The notes beneath the pieces were generated by a model. The model was not told the origin of the DNA. It ran no database searches and saw only the letters and a program-made list of their open reading frames with translations. From an uncultured Porphyromonadaceae bacterium (lineage in GTDB: Bacteria > Bacteroidota > Bacteroidia > Bacteroidales > Muribaculaceae): a DNA stretch of 6,508 nucleotides. The stretch covers positions 1 to 6,508 of the forward strand of contig USGZ01000104.1 of assembly GCA_900554265.1 (NCBI GenBank). Direction: 5' to 3'. This document shows positions 1-6,508 of the stretch, piece after piece. Position 1 is the stretch's first letter. Each line of letters opens with the position of its first letter. Made by a program: the position numbers and the translations under genes.

Positions 1-1
1 A

Positions 2-1402
2 GGCCGCTCCCGCGCCTTCGTCAACGACACGCCCGTGACCCTGGGCGTGCTGCGCGACGTGGCCGTCCATCTGGTCGACATCCATTCCCAGCACCAGAAC
101 CTGCTGCTGGCCTCCGCCGACTACCAGCTGGACATCATCGACACCCTGGCAGGTTCCGCCGACCTACTGGCGGAGTACGGCAAAGCCTTTGCCGAGTACA
201 AGGTGGCCCTTAAAGAATATAAGGACACGCGCGAGATGATTCTGCGTAGCCGTGCCGACGCCGAGTTCATATCATTCCAGTTCAGTCAGCTGGACGGCAT
301 GAACCTGCTTGCCGGCGAGGACGAGGCCCTCGAGCGCGAACGAGAGCTGCTTACGAACCTCAGCGAAATCAAGAGCAAGATACGACAGGCCGCCGACCCG
401 CTGTCCGATTCGCCTTCCAACGCCCTGGGCGAGCTGCACCGCGCCGTTGCCGCTCTGGAGAACCTCGCCGTGACCCTCGGCGACCCCGGCGAGGGCGAGA
501 CCAACTTCCACATCCTGGCCGAGCGCCTCGAAAGCGCCCGCGTCGAGATTGCCGATATCGCCGACACTCTGGCCGACTACGACCTCTCGCTCGACGCCGA
601 CCCCGGCCGCCTGCTGGAGGTAGAGGAGCGCCTGGGGCAGATTTACTCCCTCGAGTCCAAGCACCACGCCGCCAGCACCGATGAACTCATCGTCATCCGC
701 GACCGCCTCGGCGCCCAGCTTGCGGCCCTGGACGACAGCGACGCCACACTCGGCAAGCTCGAGGCCGCCGCGCGCCGCGCCAAGAAGAACGCCGTCGGAC
801 TGGCCGAGCGCCTCTCCGAACTGCGCGCCACTACCGCCGCCGCATTCTCGCAGGAATTGCGCGCCAAGGCCGCGACCCTGGGCATGCCGAACCTGCGCTG
901 CGAGATAACACTTACGCGCGGCAAACTCGGCCCCTCGGGCTTCGACCAGATTCAGTTCCTGTTCGCCTTCAACAAGAACCAGGCGCTGACTCCTGTAGGC
1001 GCCACGGCTTCCGGAGGCGAAATCTCGCGCCTGATGCTTACGGTAAAGAGCATAGTGGCCAGCCGCATGCAGCTGCCGAGCATCATCTTCGACGAGGTCG
1101 ACACGGGCGTGTCCGGCGACATCGCCGCCCGTATGGCCGACATGATGCAGGACATCAGCAACACCATCCAGGTAATAACGATTACGCATCTGCCCGGCGT
1201 AGCAGCTATGGGCAGCCGTCATTTCAAAGTATATAAGGAAGACGACGAGAGCGCCACGACCACCCGCGTGCAGCTTCTCTCGCCCGAAGAACGCATAGCC
1301 GAGATAGCACTCATGCTCGGCGGCGACGCTTCGGATTCCGCAGCCCTGGCCGCCGCCGACGCGCTTATAAAGCAGGCGGCAGTCCGTCAGTCTAAAATGT
1401 AA
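2..1402 (+). CDS. recN: DNA repair protein RecN, C-terminal part (5' end outside window)
   Basis: RecN is an SMC-like cytosolic ATPase that acts early in recombinational repair of double-strand breaks. The frame is open from base 2 (Gly-Arg-Ser-Arg-Ala-Phe-Val-Asn) to the TAA at 1400-1402, so 466 residues are visible. A GTG at 35 is only an internal valine. Full-length RecN is about 550 residues, so some 85-90 residues with the Walker A ATP-binding loop lie off the left edge. Visible landmarks are the RecN-type IHSQHQN motif (80-100), a long charged Glu/Lys/Arg/Ala-rich stretch typical of its coiled-coil arms (about 170-870), the ABC signature SGGE (1010-1021), Walker B IIFDE (1082-1096) followed by VDTGVSG, and the switch histidine in ITHL (1187-1189). 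All catalytic motifs in the visible part are intact. rlmB begins six bases after the stop, suggesting co-transcription. Identification is very secure. Confidence 0.97.
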   Translation, partial: GRSRAFVNDTPVTLGVLRDVAVHLVDIHSQHQNLLLASADYQLDIIDTLAGSADLLAEYGKAFAEYKVALKEYKDTREMILRSRADAEFISFQFSQLDGMNLLAGEDEALERERELLTNLSEIKSKIRQAADPLSDSPSNALGELHRAVAALENLAVTLGDPGEGETNFHILAERLESARVEIADIADTLADYDLSLDADPGRLLEVEERLGQIYSLESKHHAASTDELIVIRDRLGAQLAALDDSDATLGKLEAAARRAKKNAVGLAERLSELRATTAAAFSQELRAKAATLGMPNLRCEITLTRGKLGPSGFDQIQFLFAFNKNQALTPVGATASGGEISRLMLTVKSIVASRMQLPSIIFDEVDTGVSGDIAARMADMMQDISNTIQVITITHLPGVAAMGSRHFKVYKEDDESATTTRVQLLSPEERIAEIALMLGGDASDSAALAAADALIKQAAVRQSKM

Positions 1403-1408
1403 AATACA

Positions 1409-2164
1409 ATGGAACAGAGCGACTTCATATTCGGAATCCATCCCGTTATCGAGGCTATCGAGGCCGGACGCACCATCGACAAGATTATGGTGAAGAAAGA
1501 CCTCAACGGCGAGCTTGCCGTGCGCCTGGTTCACCTGGCCCGCGAGTACGGCATACCAGTGCAGCGCGTTCCCGTGGAGCGCCTGAACAAGTACACCCGC
1601 AAGAACCATCAGGGCGTAGTGGCCTTCATGGCCGCCGTGACCTACCATAGCCTCGGCAACCTCATGCCGGCTCTGTTCGAGGCCGGTGCCGTGCCCTTCA
1701 TCCTGGTTCTCGACGGGATTACCGACGTGCGCAATTTCGGCGCCATCGCCCGCACGGCCGAGTGCTGCGGCGTCGACGCCATAGTCATTCCCGAGCGCGG
1801 CAGCGTAGGGGTAGGGGCCGATGCCGTAAAGACTTCCGCAGGCGCGCTGATGAACATTCCCGTCTGCCGCGAGCGCAGTCTTCGCGCCGGCGTCCGCTAC
1901 CTCAAGGACAGCGGCTGCCGCATTGTCTGCGCCACCGAAAAATCCAGCGACAACTACACCCTGGCGGACTATACCGGCCCTGTGGCCATCGTGATGGGCG
2001 CCGAGGACACGGGCATAAGCGAGGACATTCTCGCCCTGGCCGACTTCCGCGCCGCCATACCGATGTTCGGCCGCACGGGCAGTCTCAACGTGAGCGTAGC
2101 GGCCGGCGTGATGATGTACGAGGTGGTCCGGCAGCGCGTTGCCGCCGATCTCGAAGTCCACTGA
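1409..2164 (+). CDS. rlmB: 23S rRNA (guanosine-2'-O)-methyltransferase RlmB, TrmH/SpoU family
   Basis: This is a SPOUT-class enzyme that transfers a methyl group from S-adenosylmethionine to the ribose 2'-OH of a guanosine in the 23S rRNA peptidyl-transferase region (G2251 in E. coli numbering). The 251 residues match the usual length. An N-terminal L30e-like RNA-binding domain begins FIFGIHPVIEAIEAG (about 6-80), and a linker leads to the knotted catalytic domain. Family motif 1 is DGITDVRNFGAIARTA (102-117), with Asn109 and Arg115. Motif 2 is VMGAEDTGIS (195-204), with Glu199. Motif 3 is IPMFGRTGSLNVSVAAG (217-233), with Ser225 and Asn227. The GAEDTG form, rather than GAEGEG, is as I recall it from Bacteroidota. 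The ATG at 1409 gives the canonical N-terminus and has no Shine-Dalgarno sequence, only an A-rich leader. The stop is TGA. A different TrmH-family target cannot be excluded, but the FGIHPV start favours RlmB. Confidence 0.93.
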   Translation: MEQSDFIFGIHPVIEAIEAGRTIDKIMVKKDLNGELAVRLVHLAREYGIPVQRVPVERLNKYTRKNHQGVVAFMAAVTYHSLGNLMPALFEAGAVPFILVLDGITDVRNFGAIARTAECCGVDAIVIPERGSVGVGADAVKTSAGALMNIPVCRERSLRAGVRYLKDSGCRIVCATEKSSDNYTLADYTGPVAIVMGAEDTGISEDILALADFRAAIPMFGRTGSLNVSVAAGVMMYEVVRQRVAADLEVH

Positions 2165-2244
2165 TACCGAATTTTTCAATGCCTTAATAAGAAAAAACGC
2201 CTGCGGGCAAGTAATAATATCTGAAACACAGTTCAAAACAATAT
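2165..2244 (+). promoter_or_regulatory. AT-rich rlmB-srfB junction, probable leader or promoter region of srfB-srfC
   Basis: This is the largest non-coding stretch in the window, 80 bases, and far richer in A/T than the genes on either side (runs such as ATTTTTC, AATAAGAAAAAA and AATAATAT). Such a drop in GC is typical of a Bacteroidota promoter and leader. I could not find a convincing match to the Bacteroidota -7 element (TAnnTTTG) with its -33 partner; the best stretch, AATATCTG at 2216-2223, matches only four of six fixed positions. The last 20 bases before the ATG are A-rich and lack a Shine-Dalgarno motif. The promoter role is inferred from position and composition only. Confidence 0.4.
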
Positions 2245-5200
2245 ATGGTACATCTCATAGCCGACAGCGGCATACAGTTCCACACCATTGAAATAGAGTT
2301 CGACCCGGCCCAGCAGCTCGCTCTGGCCTCCGGCCGACCGCTGAAGTACAGTTTCTGCAATATCAAGAATCCTGAAACCGGCGAACAGCTCTTCGACCTC
2401 CTGTCGTATCATTCCGGTATCGGCAAGTTCATCCCGGTCAACGAGATAATCAAGGACCGCGTCTACGATACCCTCGCCGACGGCCGCCCGCGTCTGGACG
2501 ACTGCGGCGTCGAGGTGATGAAGTCCAACGTCACCCCCTCGCTCTATACCCAGGTCGAGCCGGGCGACTCGGAGAAACTCTTCACCTTCAACTCGCCGGC
2601 ATCGTACAAGACCCCGGACCCCAGGAACGTCCATGTCCGCGTGCCCGCTTTCGAACTGCTGCTCGGCAAATGGCTCCCCATGCCTATGTTCGAGATGCAT
2701 ACCGGCGTTAGCGCCGACGTACCCTACGCCTGGTGCCGCGTGCGCATCGACCGCGTGCGTCCCGGCGAAATGGCCGGCAGCGACGTGTACCGCTTCATCT
2801 GGGCCTTCGATACCCGGGTGAGCAACGACGAGATGGCCATTTTCCGACCGACATTCCCCGTCGAGGGTATCGACAAGATCGAGTTCGCCCTCTGCAATCA
2901 GGTGTCGAGTCTGCTGCAGTTCATGGCTCCGACGGGCGACTTCACCGTCTTCGCCCACTATATAGCCGAACTCCTCGGCCTCGACACCGCCGGCAAGACC
3001 TACCGCTACGTGGGCTGGTACATCTATCTGATCAACTTCATCCGCATGATAGGCGCTTCGCCCGAAGTTACGCTCCACCGCTGCCCCGAGGACCGCGAGA
3101 TTCCCGTCGACCTGGTGCTGGACATCGGCAACTCCCGCACCTGCGGCCTGCTGTTCGAGAACGGCGACTTCACCAAGGCCGAGCCCCTTACGCTGCGCGA
3201 CATGACCGACCCGTCGAAGACCTACGACAATCCCTTCGACATGCGCCTGGTGTTCCGCCAGGCCGACTTCGCCAACGACATCGTCATCCCCGACGAGGAG
3301 GACCTCTTCCGCTATGCCTCGATGGTACGCGTCGGCGAGGAGGCCAAGAACCTCGTCTACCGCTCCGTGCAGGACGAGAGCCTCTGGGCCAGCACCACCA
3401 ACTACTCCAGCCCCAAGCGCTACCTCTGGGACACGCGCATGTACAAGCAGAAATGGTCCTTCCTGACGATAGACTCCGATCCTCTCTACATCCGCGAGGC
3501 CGAGAACATCTATATCCAGAACCTCTCCGACCAGTTCGACGCCGCCGGCGAGTTCATCCGCGACTTCGACAGCATCACCGAGCCCACCGACGGCCATACC
3601 CACTATTCGCGCGCCTCGCTGATGACCTTCGTGATCGTCGAAATCCTCCAGCAGGCTCTGATGCAGATCAACTCAGAGGAGTTCCGCAAGCACGGCGACA
3701 TCAACTGCAAGCGCATTCTCCGCAACCTCATCCTTACCTGCCCGACGGCCATGCCCAAGGCCGAGCAGATAAAGCTGCGCCAGTGCGCCACCGATGCCTT
3801 CGAGGCTCTCAAGGCCGTATATCCCGACGGCAAGCTCAAGGACATCGTTGTCTATCCGCAGGTCGAGAAGCTCACCGCACGCCCCGAGGACAGCATGGGC
3901 GAGGAGGACAGCGCCACCTGGACTTACGACGAGGCCACCTGCTGCCAGCTCGTCTACCTCTACGCCGAAATCGCCGAGAGATATAAAGGACGCGCGCGCG
4001 AGTTCTTCGACCTCAAGGGCCATGTGCGCCCCGAGCTGGTCAAGGAAGGATATACCGACAAGGCCATAACCGTGGCCTCCGTCGACATCGGCGCCGGCAC
4101 TACCGACGTGATGGTCTGCACCTACAAGTGCTCCGGCAACGACGAGGGCACCCTCACCCCGCGACCCATCTTCTGGGACAGCTTCTACGTGGCCGGCGAC
4201 GACATCCTGCGCAACATCATCCAGAACATCGTGATCGAAGGTCCGCTCAACGGCGACCCCGGCATGGGCAGCATCTATTCGGCCCTGAGCGAGCGCATCG
4301 AGAACATGAGCATCGACGAAATCGCCGCCATACCCTCCGTACAGCGCCACGCCTTCTACCGCGGCATCGTCAGCGACCTGCGTTCCGCCGCCGGCAACGC
4401 CCGCGAGACCAGGGAAATCAAGGCGCGCCTCGTATCGGGCCTGCTGCGCAATTTCTTCGGCGTCGACAGCACCATGATGGACGACCGCGACCGCCGCTGC
4501 CGCGTGGACTTCAACACCCAGGTATCGCACCCGATGGCCCAGTTCTTCATGGAACAGCTGCACCTGAACCGCCCCACGCGCGTCTACACCTACGACGAAA
4601 TCTTCAGCACAATCAAGCCCAGCGAGTTCATCATGGACTACTTCGCGGACCATTTCGGCTTCCGCTTCGAGGAACTCAAATGGCGCTACGAGCCCGAGAC
4701 CACGGCCAACATCGTCAAGTCGACCATGGAGAAGCTCCTCCAGCAGATATCGGTGATGCTCTACGCCCACAACTGCGACATCATCGTCCTGGCCGGCCGT
4801 CCTACCTCAATCGACGCCATCACCGAGCTCTTCGTCAAGTATCTGCCCGTGACTCCCGACCGCCTTGTGCGCCTCAACGAGTATCACGTAGGGCAATGGT
4901 TCCCCCACGCCGATCCCGAAGGCTTCTTCCGCGACCAGAAGTCCGTTGTCGCCGTCGGCGCCATGGTAGGCTACCTGGCATCCACCGAGGGCTTCAACGG
5001 CATGGTGATCCAGTTCTCCGAGATGACCAAGTACTTCGGCAGCACCGACAACTACGTATGCCTCTATCAGGGCGACCGCATGGGCAGCACCCTGATGACG
5101 CCGACGCACAACAGCGAGAACGTTACCCTCACCGTATTCCCGGCATTCCTGGGCACCAAGCAGTTCGACCATCCCCACTACGAGGGGCGCCCCATCTACG

Positions 5201-5415
5201 CCATCTATAACAATTCCGGCCGCCGCGTCCTCAACCTGAACATCTCCCGCGACTTCCAGTCCGACCCGGAGAAACTCTTCGTCGAGGATATCACAGACCA
5301 GAACGGCGACCAGGTTCCGCCGGACCAGATAGAGTTCATCGGCCAGTCGCTCATCAACGACGGCCAGCACTGGCTCGACAAGGGCGAATTCGAACTGAGC
5401 GTCCAGGTACGCTGA
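2245..5415 (+). CDS. srfB: SrfB-like protein with Hsp70/actin-type (ASKHA) ATPase motifs
   Basis: This complete 1056-residue protein is recognised as a member of the SrfB family ('virulence factor SrfB'), whose enterobacterial members are of similar size. No signal peptide or membrane helix is seen, so it should be cytosolic. An N-terminal region (about 1-285) unlike Hsp70 comes first. Then follow a phosphate-1-like loop DIGNSRT (293-299); VGEEAK (363-368) and SSPKRYLWD (388-396), which echo Hsp70 segments; LTCPTAMPKAEQ (497-508), which echoes the Hsp70 'T-x-P-A' strand; a phosphate-2 loop DIGAGTTDV (614-622); and an adenosine-type turn LAGRPTS (849-855). The last 200 residues look beta-rich. 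ATP binding is therefore likely, but the substrate and role are unknown. The ATG at 2245 is chosen because the frame upstream is closed in the AT-rich spacer. srfC follows after 42 bases. Base composition resembles the neighbouring genes, with no sign of recent transfer. Family call fairly secure; function open. Confidence 0.82.
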   Translation: MVHLIADSGIQFHTIEIEFDPAQQLALASGRPLKYSFCNIKNPETGEQLFDLLSYHSGIGKFIPVNEIIKDRVYDTLADGRPRLDDCGVEVMKSNVTPSLYTQVEPGDSEKLFTFNSPASYKTPDPRNVHVRVPAFELLLGKWLPMPMFEMHTGVSADVPYAWCRVRIDRVRPGEMAGSDVYRFIWAFDTRVSNDEMAIFRPTFPVEGIDKIEFALCNQVSSLLQFMAPTGDFTVFAHYIAELLGLDTAGKTYRYVGWYIYLINFIRMIGASPEVTLHRCPEDREIPVDLVLDIGNSRTCGLLFENGDFTKAEPLTLRDMTDPSKTYDNPFDMRLVFRQADFANDIVIPDEEDLFRYASMVRVGEEAKNLVYRSVQDESLWASTTNYSSPKRYLWDTRMYKQKWSFLTIDSDPLYIREAENIYIQNLSDQFDAAGEFIRDFDSITEPTDGHTHYSRASLMTFVIVEILQQALMQINSEEFRKHGDINCKRILRNLILTCPTAMPKAEQIKLRQCATDAFEALKAVYPDGKLKDIVVYPQVEKLTARPEDSMGEEDSATWTYDEATCCQLVYLYAEIAERYKGRAREFFDLKGHVRPELVKEGYTDKAITVASVDIGAGTTDVMVCTYKCSGNDEGTLTPRPIFWDSFYVAGDDILRNIIQNIVIEGPLNGDPGMGSIYSALSERIENMSIDEIAAIPSVQRHAFYRGIVSDLRSAAGNARETREIKARLVSGLLRNFFGVDSTMMDDRDRRCRVDFNTQVSHPMAQFFMEQLHLNRPTRVYTYDEIFSTIKPSEFIMDYFADHFGFRFEELKWRYEPETTANIVKSTMEKLLQQISVMLYAHNCDIIVLAGRPTSIDAITELFVKYLPVTPDRLVRLNEYHVGQWFPHADPEGFFRDQKSVVAVGAMVGYLASTEGFNGMVIQFSEMTKYFGSTDNYVCLYQGDRMGSTLMTPTHNSENVTLTVFPAFLGTKQFDHPHYEGRPIYAIYNNSGRRVLNLNISRDFQSDPEKLFVEDITDQNGDQVPPDQIEFIGQSLINDGQHWLDKGEFELSVQVR

Positions 5416-5457
5416 CAATGAAGACCATCTGAAACCAATCCTCCATTTCCGACGACA
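5416..5457 (+). other. srfB-srfC intercistronic gap with a minimal ATG-stop frame
   Basis: These 42 bases separate the srfB stop (TGA, 5413-5415) from the srfC ATG. They hold no terminator-like hairpin and no Shine-Dalgarno sequence, which fits one transcript for both genes. An ATG at 5418, three bases after the srfB stop, opens a four-codon frame (Met-Lys-Thr-Ile) that ends at 5430-5432. It and the true srfC start share the context GACAATGA. The tiny frame is probably fortuitous, though it could pass reinitiating ribosomes on to srfC. Confidence 0.4.
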
Positions 5458-6508
5458 ATGATAATAAACGACGATATACAAATCATCAACGAAGGTCTGG
5501 CGTGGCTCAAGGAATACAAGCCCGAACAGTACGAACAATCGTTCTTCCAGATGATCGACGGGCGCCGCCGCCTGCTGCGCCAGCTCAGCGCCATGAAGGA
5601 GAATCCCGCCATCGGCGCCTTCGGCGAGAGCCAGACCGGCAAGAGCTATCAGATCAACACCCTTCTGAACCGCACTGACAAGGCTTTCCGCATCAAGTCC
5701 GACGATATGCCCCAGGGCGTGGGCTTCGTCAACGAAATCAACCCTATCGGCGACGACCGCGAGGCTACCGGCGTGGTTACGCGCCTTACCAGCTTCAAAC
5801 GCGATCCGCAGCGCTACAGCAGCGCATATCCTGTGATTGTTAAGCTCCTTCGCCCGGGCCAGCTTGCGAGCATCCTCGCCTCCGGCTACTACGCCAACAT
5901 CCGCGACTACACCAGTTACTCCGACGACGAACTGCGCGCCATCTCCGACAACATATACAAAGAGTACGCCAAGCGCAACGAAATCGCCGAGACCTATCTC
6001 ACCGAGGACGATATCCTGGACATCAAGAACTACCTGGCAAACTACATGTCGGCCCAGACCCAGGGCCTGCGCCGCAGCAAGTTCTTCGAGAGTGTGGCCA
6101 AGATTATCCGCCGCGTGCCCGTCAACGAATGGGTCAACGTCCTGAAGTATCTCTGGCATGAGAACGCCGCCATATCAAGCCTCTTCGAGCGCCTGATCGG
6201 CGACCTGATGAAACTGCGCTTCTCGCAGGAGGTCTACGTGCCCCTGGAGACCGTTCTCCATCACGGCAAGAACAGCAACACTATCATGTCCGTGGCCTGC
6301 CTAAACGGTCTGGATGACCCGACCTGGAGCATCTCCAGCCCCGTTTATGTGCAGAGTGCCACGGACCGGACCCAGATGATAGCCCTGGGCGACATGCTCA
6401 CCTGCGACCTTTGCGCCATAAGTGCCGAGGTGATTTTCAAGGTCGACGAGGAATACCTCAGCGAGACCCTGGACTACGAATACGATCCCAAACACGACGG
6501 CGAACCCG
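5458..6508 (+). CDS. srfC: SrfC-like P-loop NTPase, dynamin-like GTPase motifs (3' end outside window)
   Basis: The frame is open from the ATG at 5458 to the right edge, showing 350 residues. SrfC-family proteins ('putative bacterial virulence factor') are usually about 700 or more, so roughly half is visible. After a helical N-terminus with a basic patch (RRRLLRQL, 41-48) comes a Walker A/G1 loop GESQTGKS (56-63) and, some 40 residues on, EATGVVTRLTSF (102-113), which resembles the dynamin switch I pattern 'G-x-V-T-R-x-P' with Thr108 as candidate G2 threonine. A long helical part follows, with YLWHENAAISSLFERLIG around Trp233 and then VPLETVLHHGKNSNTI, both of which I recognise as SrfC-like. 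A clear G3 (DxxG) or G4 motif is not seen. It lies 42 bases after srfB, so an operon is likely. Nucleotide binding is well supported; GTP specificity and membrane remodelling are inference. The start lacks a Shine-Dalgarno sequence. Confidence 0.8.
   Translation, partial: MIINDDIQIINEGLAWLKEYKPEQYEQSFFQMIDGRRRLLRQLSAMKENPAIGAFGESQTGKSYQINTLLNRTDKAFRIKSDDMPQGVGFVNEINPIGDDREATGVVTRLTSFKRDPQRYSSAYPVIVKLLRPGQLASILASGYYANIRDYTSYSDDELRAISDNIYKEYAKRNEIAETYLTEDDILDIKNYLANYMSAQTQGLRRSKFFESVAKIIRRVPVNEWVNVLKYLWHENAAISSLFERLIGDLMKLRFSQEVYVPLETVLHHGKNSNTIMSVACLNGLDDPTWSISSPVYVQSATDRTQMIALGDMLTCDLCAISAEVIFKVDEEYLSETLDYEYDPKHDGEP

Noticed and set aside
35..37. GTG at 35 as the start of recN
   Set aside because: The same frame is open to the left edge and encodes the RecN-typical Gly-Arg-Ser-Arg-Ala-Phe-Val-Asn segment, so this GTG is an internal codon.
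1804..1818. GGGGTAGGGG tract as a G-quadruplex or regulatory repeat
   Set aside because: There are only two G-runs, inside the conserved rlmB coding sequence (Val-Gly-Val-Gly), so no quadruplex-forming array or independent function is supported.
2191..2210. Possible terminator hairpin (GCC-TGCG-GGC beside a run of six A) in the rlmB-srfB junction
   Set aside because: The stem has only three base pairs, and the A-run would act as a T-tract only for minus-strand transcription, where there is no gene to terminate.
272..2236. 654-codon open frame on the minus strand across recN and rlmB
   Set aside because: It lies wholly opposite two genes with intact family motifs, its translation is low-complexity (rich in Gly, Ala, Val, His) with no recognisable domain, and it arises from the GC bias at third codon positions.
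2233..3603. Long minus-strand frames opposite srfB and srfC (2233-3603, 3673-4770, 4807-6159)
   Set aside because: These are mirror-frame shadows with the same Gly/Ala/Val/His-rich composition and no motifs; the plus-strand frames carry nucleotide-binding motifs and uninterrupted family similarity.
2733..3986. 417-codon plus-strand frame inside srfB in another phase (also 4128-5210)
   Set aside because: The translation is Arg/Pro/His-rich, as expected from a shifted frame of GC-rich DNA, and no frameshift is needed to explain srfB, which reads through intact.

Overview
The window reads as chromosomal DNA from a GC-rich member of the Bacteroidales (phylum Bacteroidota). The exact family cannot be fixed from the sequence; lineages such as Muribaculaceae, Rikenellaceae or Barnesiellaceae would fit. 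The grounds are the recN-rlmB gene order, a Bacteroidota-like GAEDTG motif in RlmB, and the lack of a Shine-Dalgarno sequence before all three visible starts, where short A/T/C-rich leaders stand instead. The coding sequence favours G or C at third codon positions, which explains the many long, meaningless open frames on the opposite strand.

Layout, all on the + strand: (1) 2-1402, the C-terminal five-sixths of the DNA-repair ATPase RecN, cut by the left edge; (2) 1409-2164, the 23S rRNA 2'-O-methyltransferase RlmB, six bases behind recN; (3) 2165-2244, an 80-base AT-rich junction; (4) 2245-5415, a complete 1056-residue SrfB-like protein with Hsp70/actin-type ATPase motifs; (5) 5416-5457, a 42-base gap; (6) 5458-6508, the first 350 residues of a SrfC-like P-loop protein with dynamin-like G1 and switch I motifs, cut by the right edge. 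No tRNA, rRNA, CRISPR array, insertion sequence or clear terminator was seen.

The window falls into two functional halves. recN and rlmB are housekeeping genes and probably share a transcript. The srfB-srfC pair is an accessory module that joins an Hsp70/actin-like ATPase to a dynamin-like NTPase. In enterobacteria the homologues lie in a three-gene srfABC locus, named as a putative virulence or effector locus, with poorly understood biochemistry. Here no srfA lies upstream of srfB, because the preceding gene is rlmB. The pair is therefore either a two-gene form or has its third partner downstream of the window. Its role in a Bacteroidales host is unknown, and it is the most interesting content of the window.
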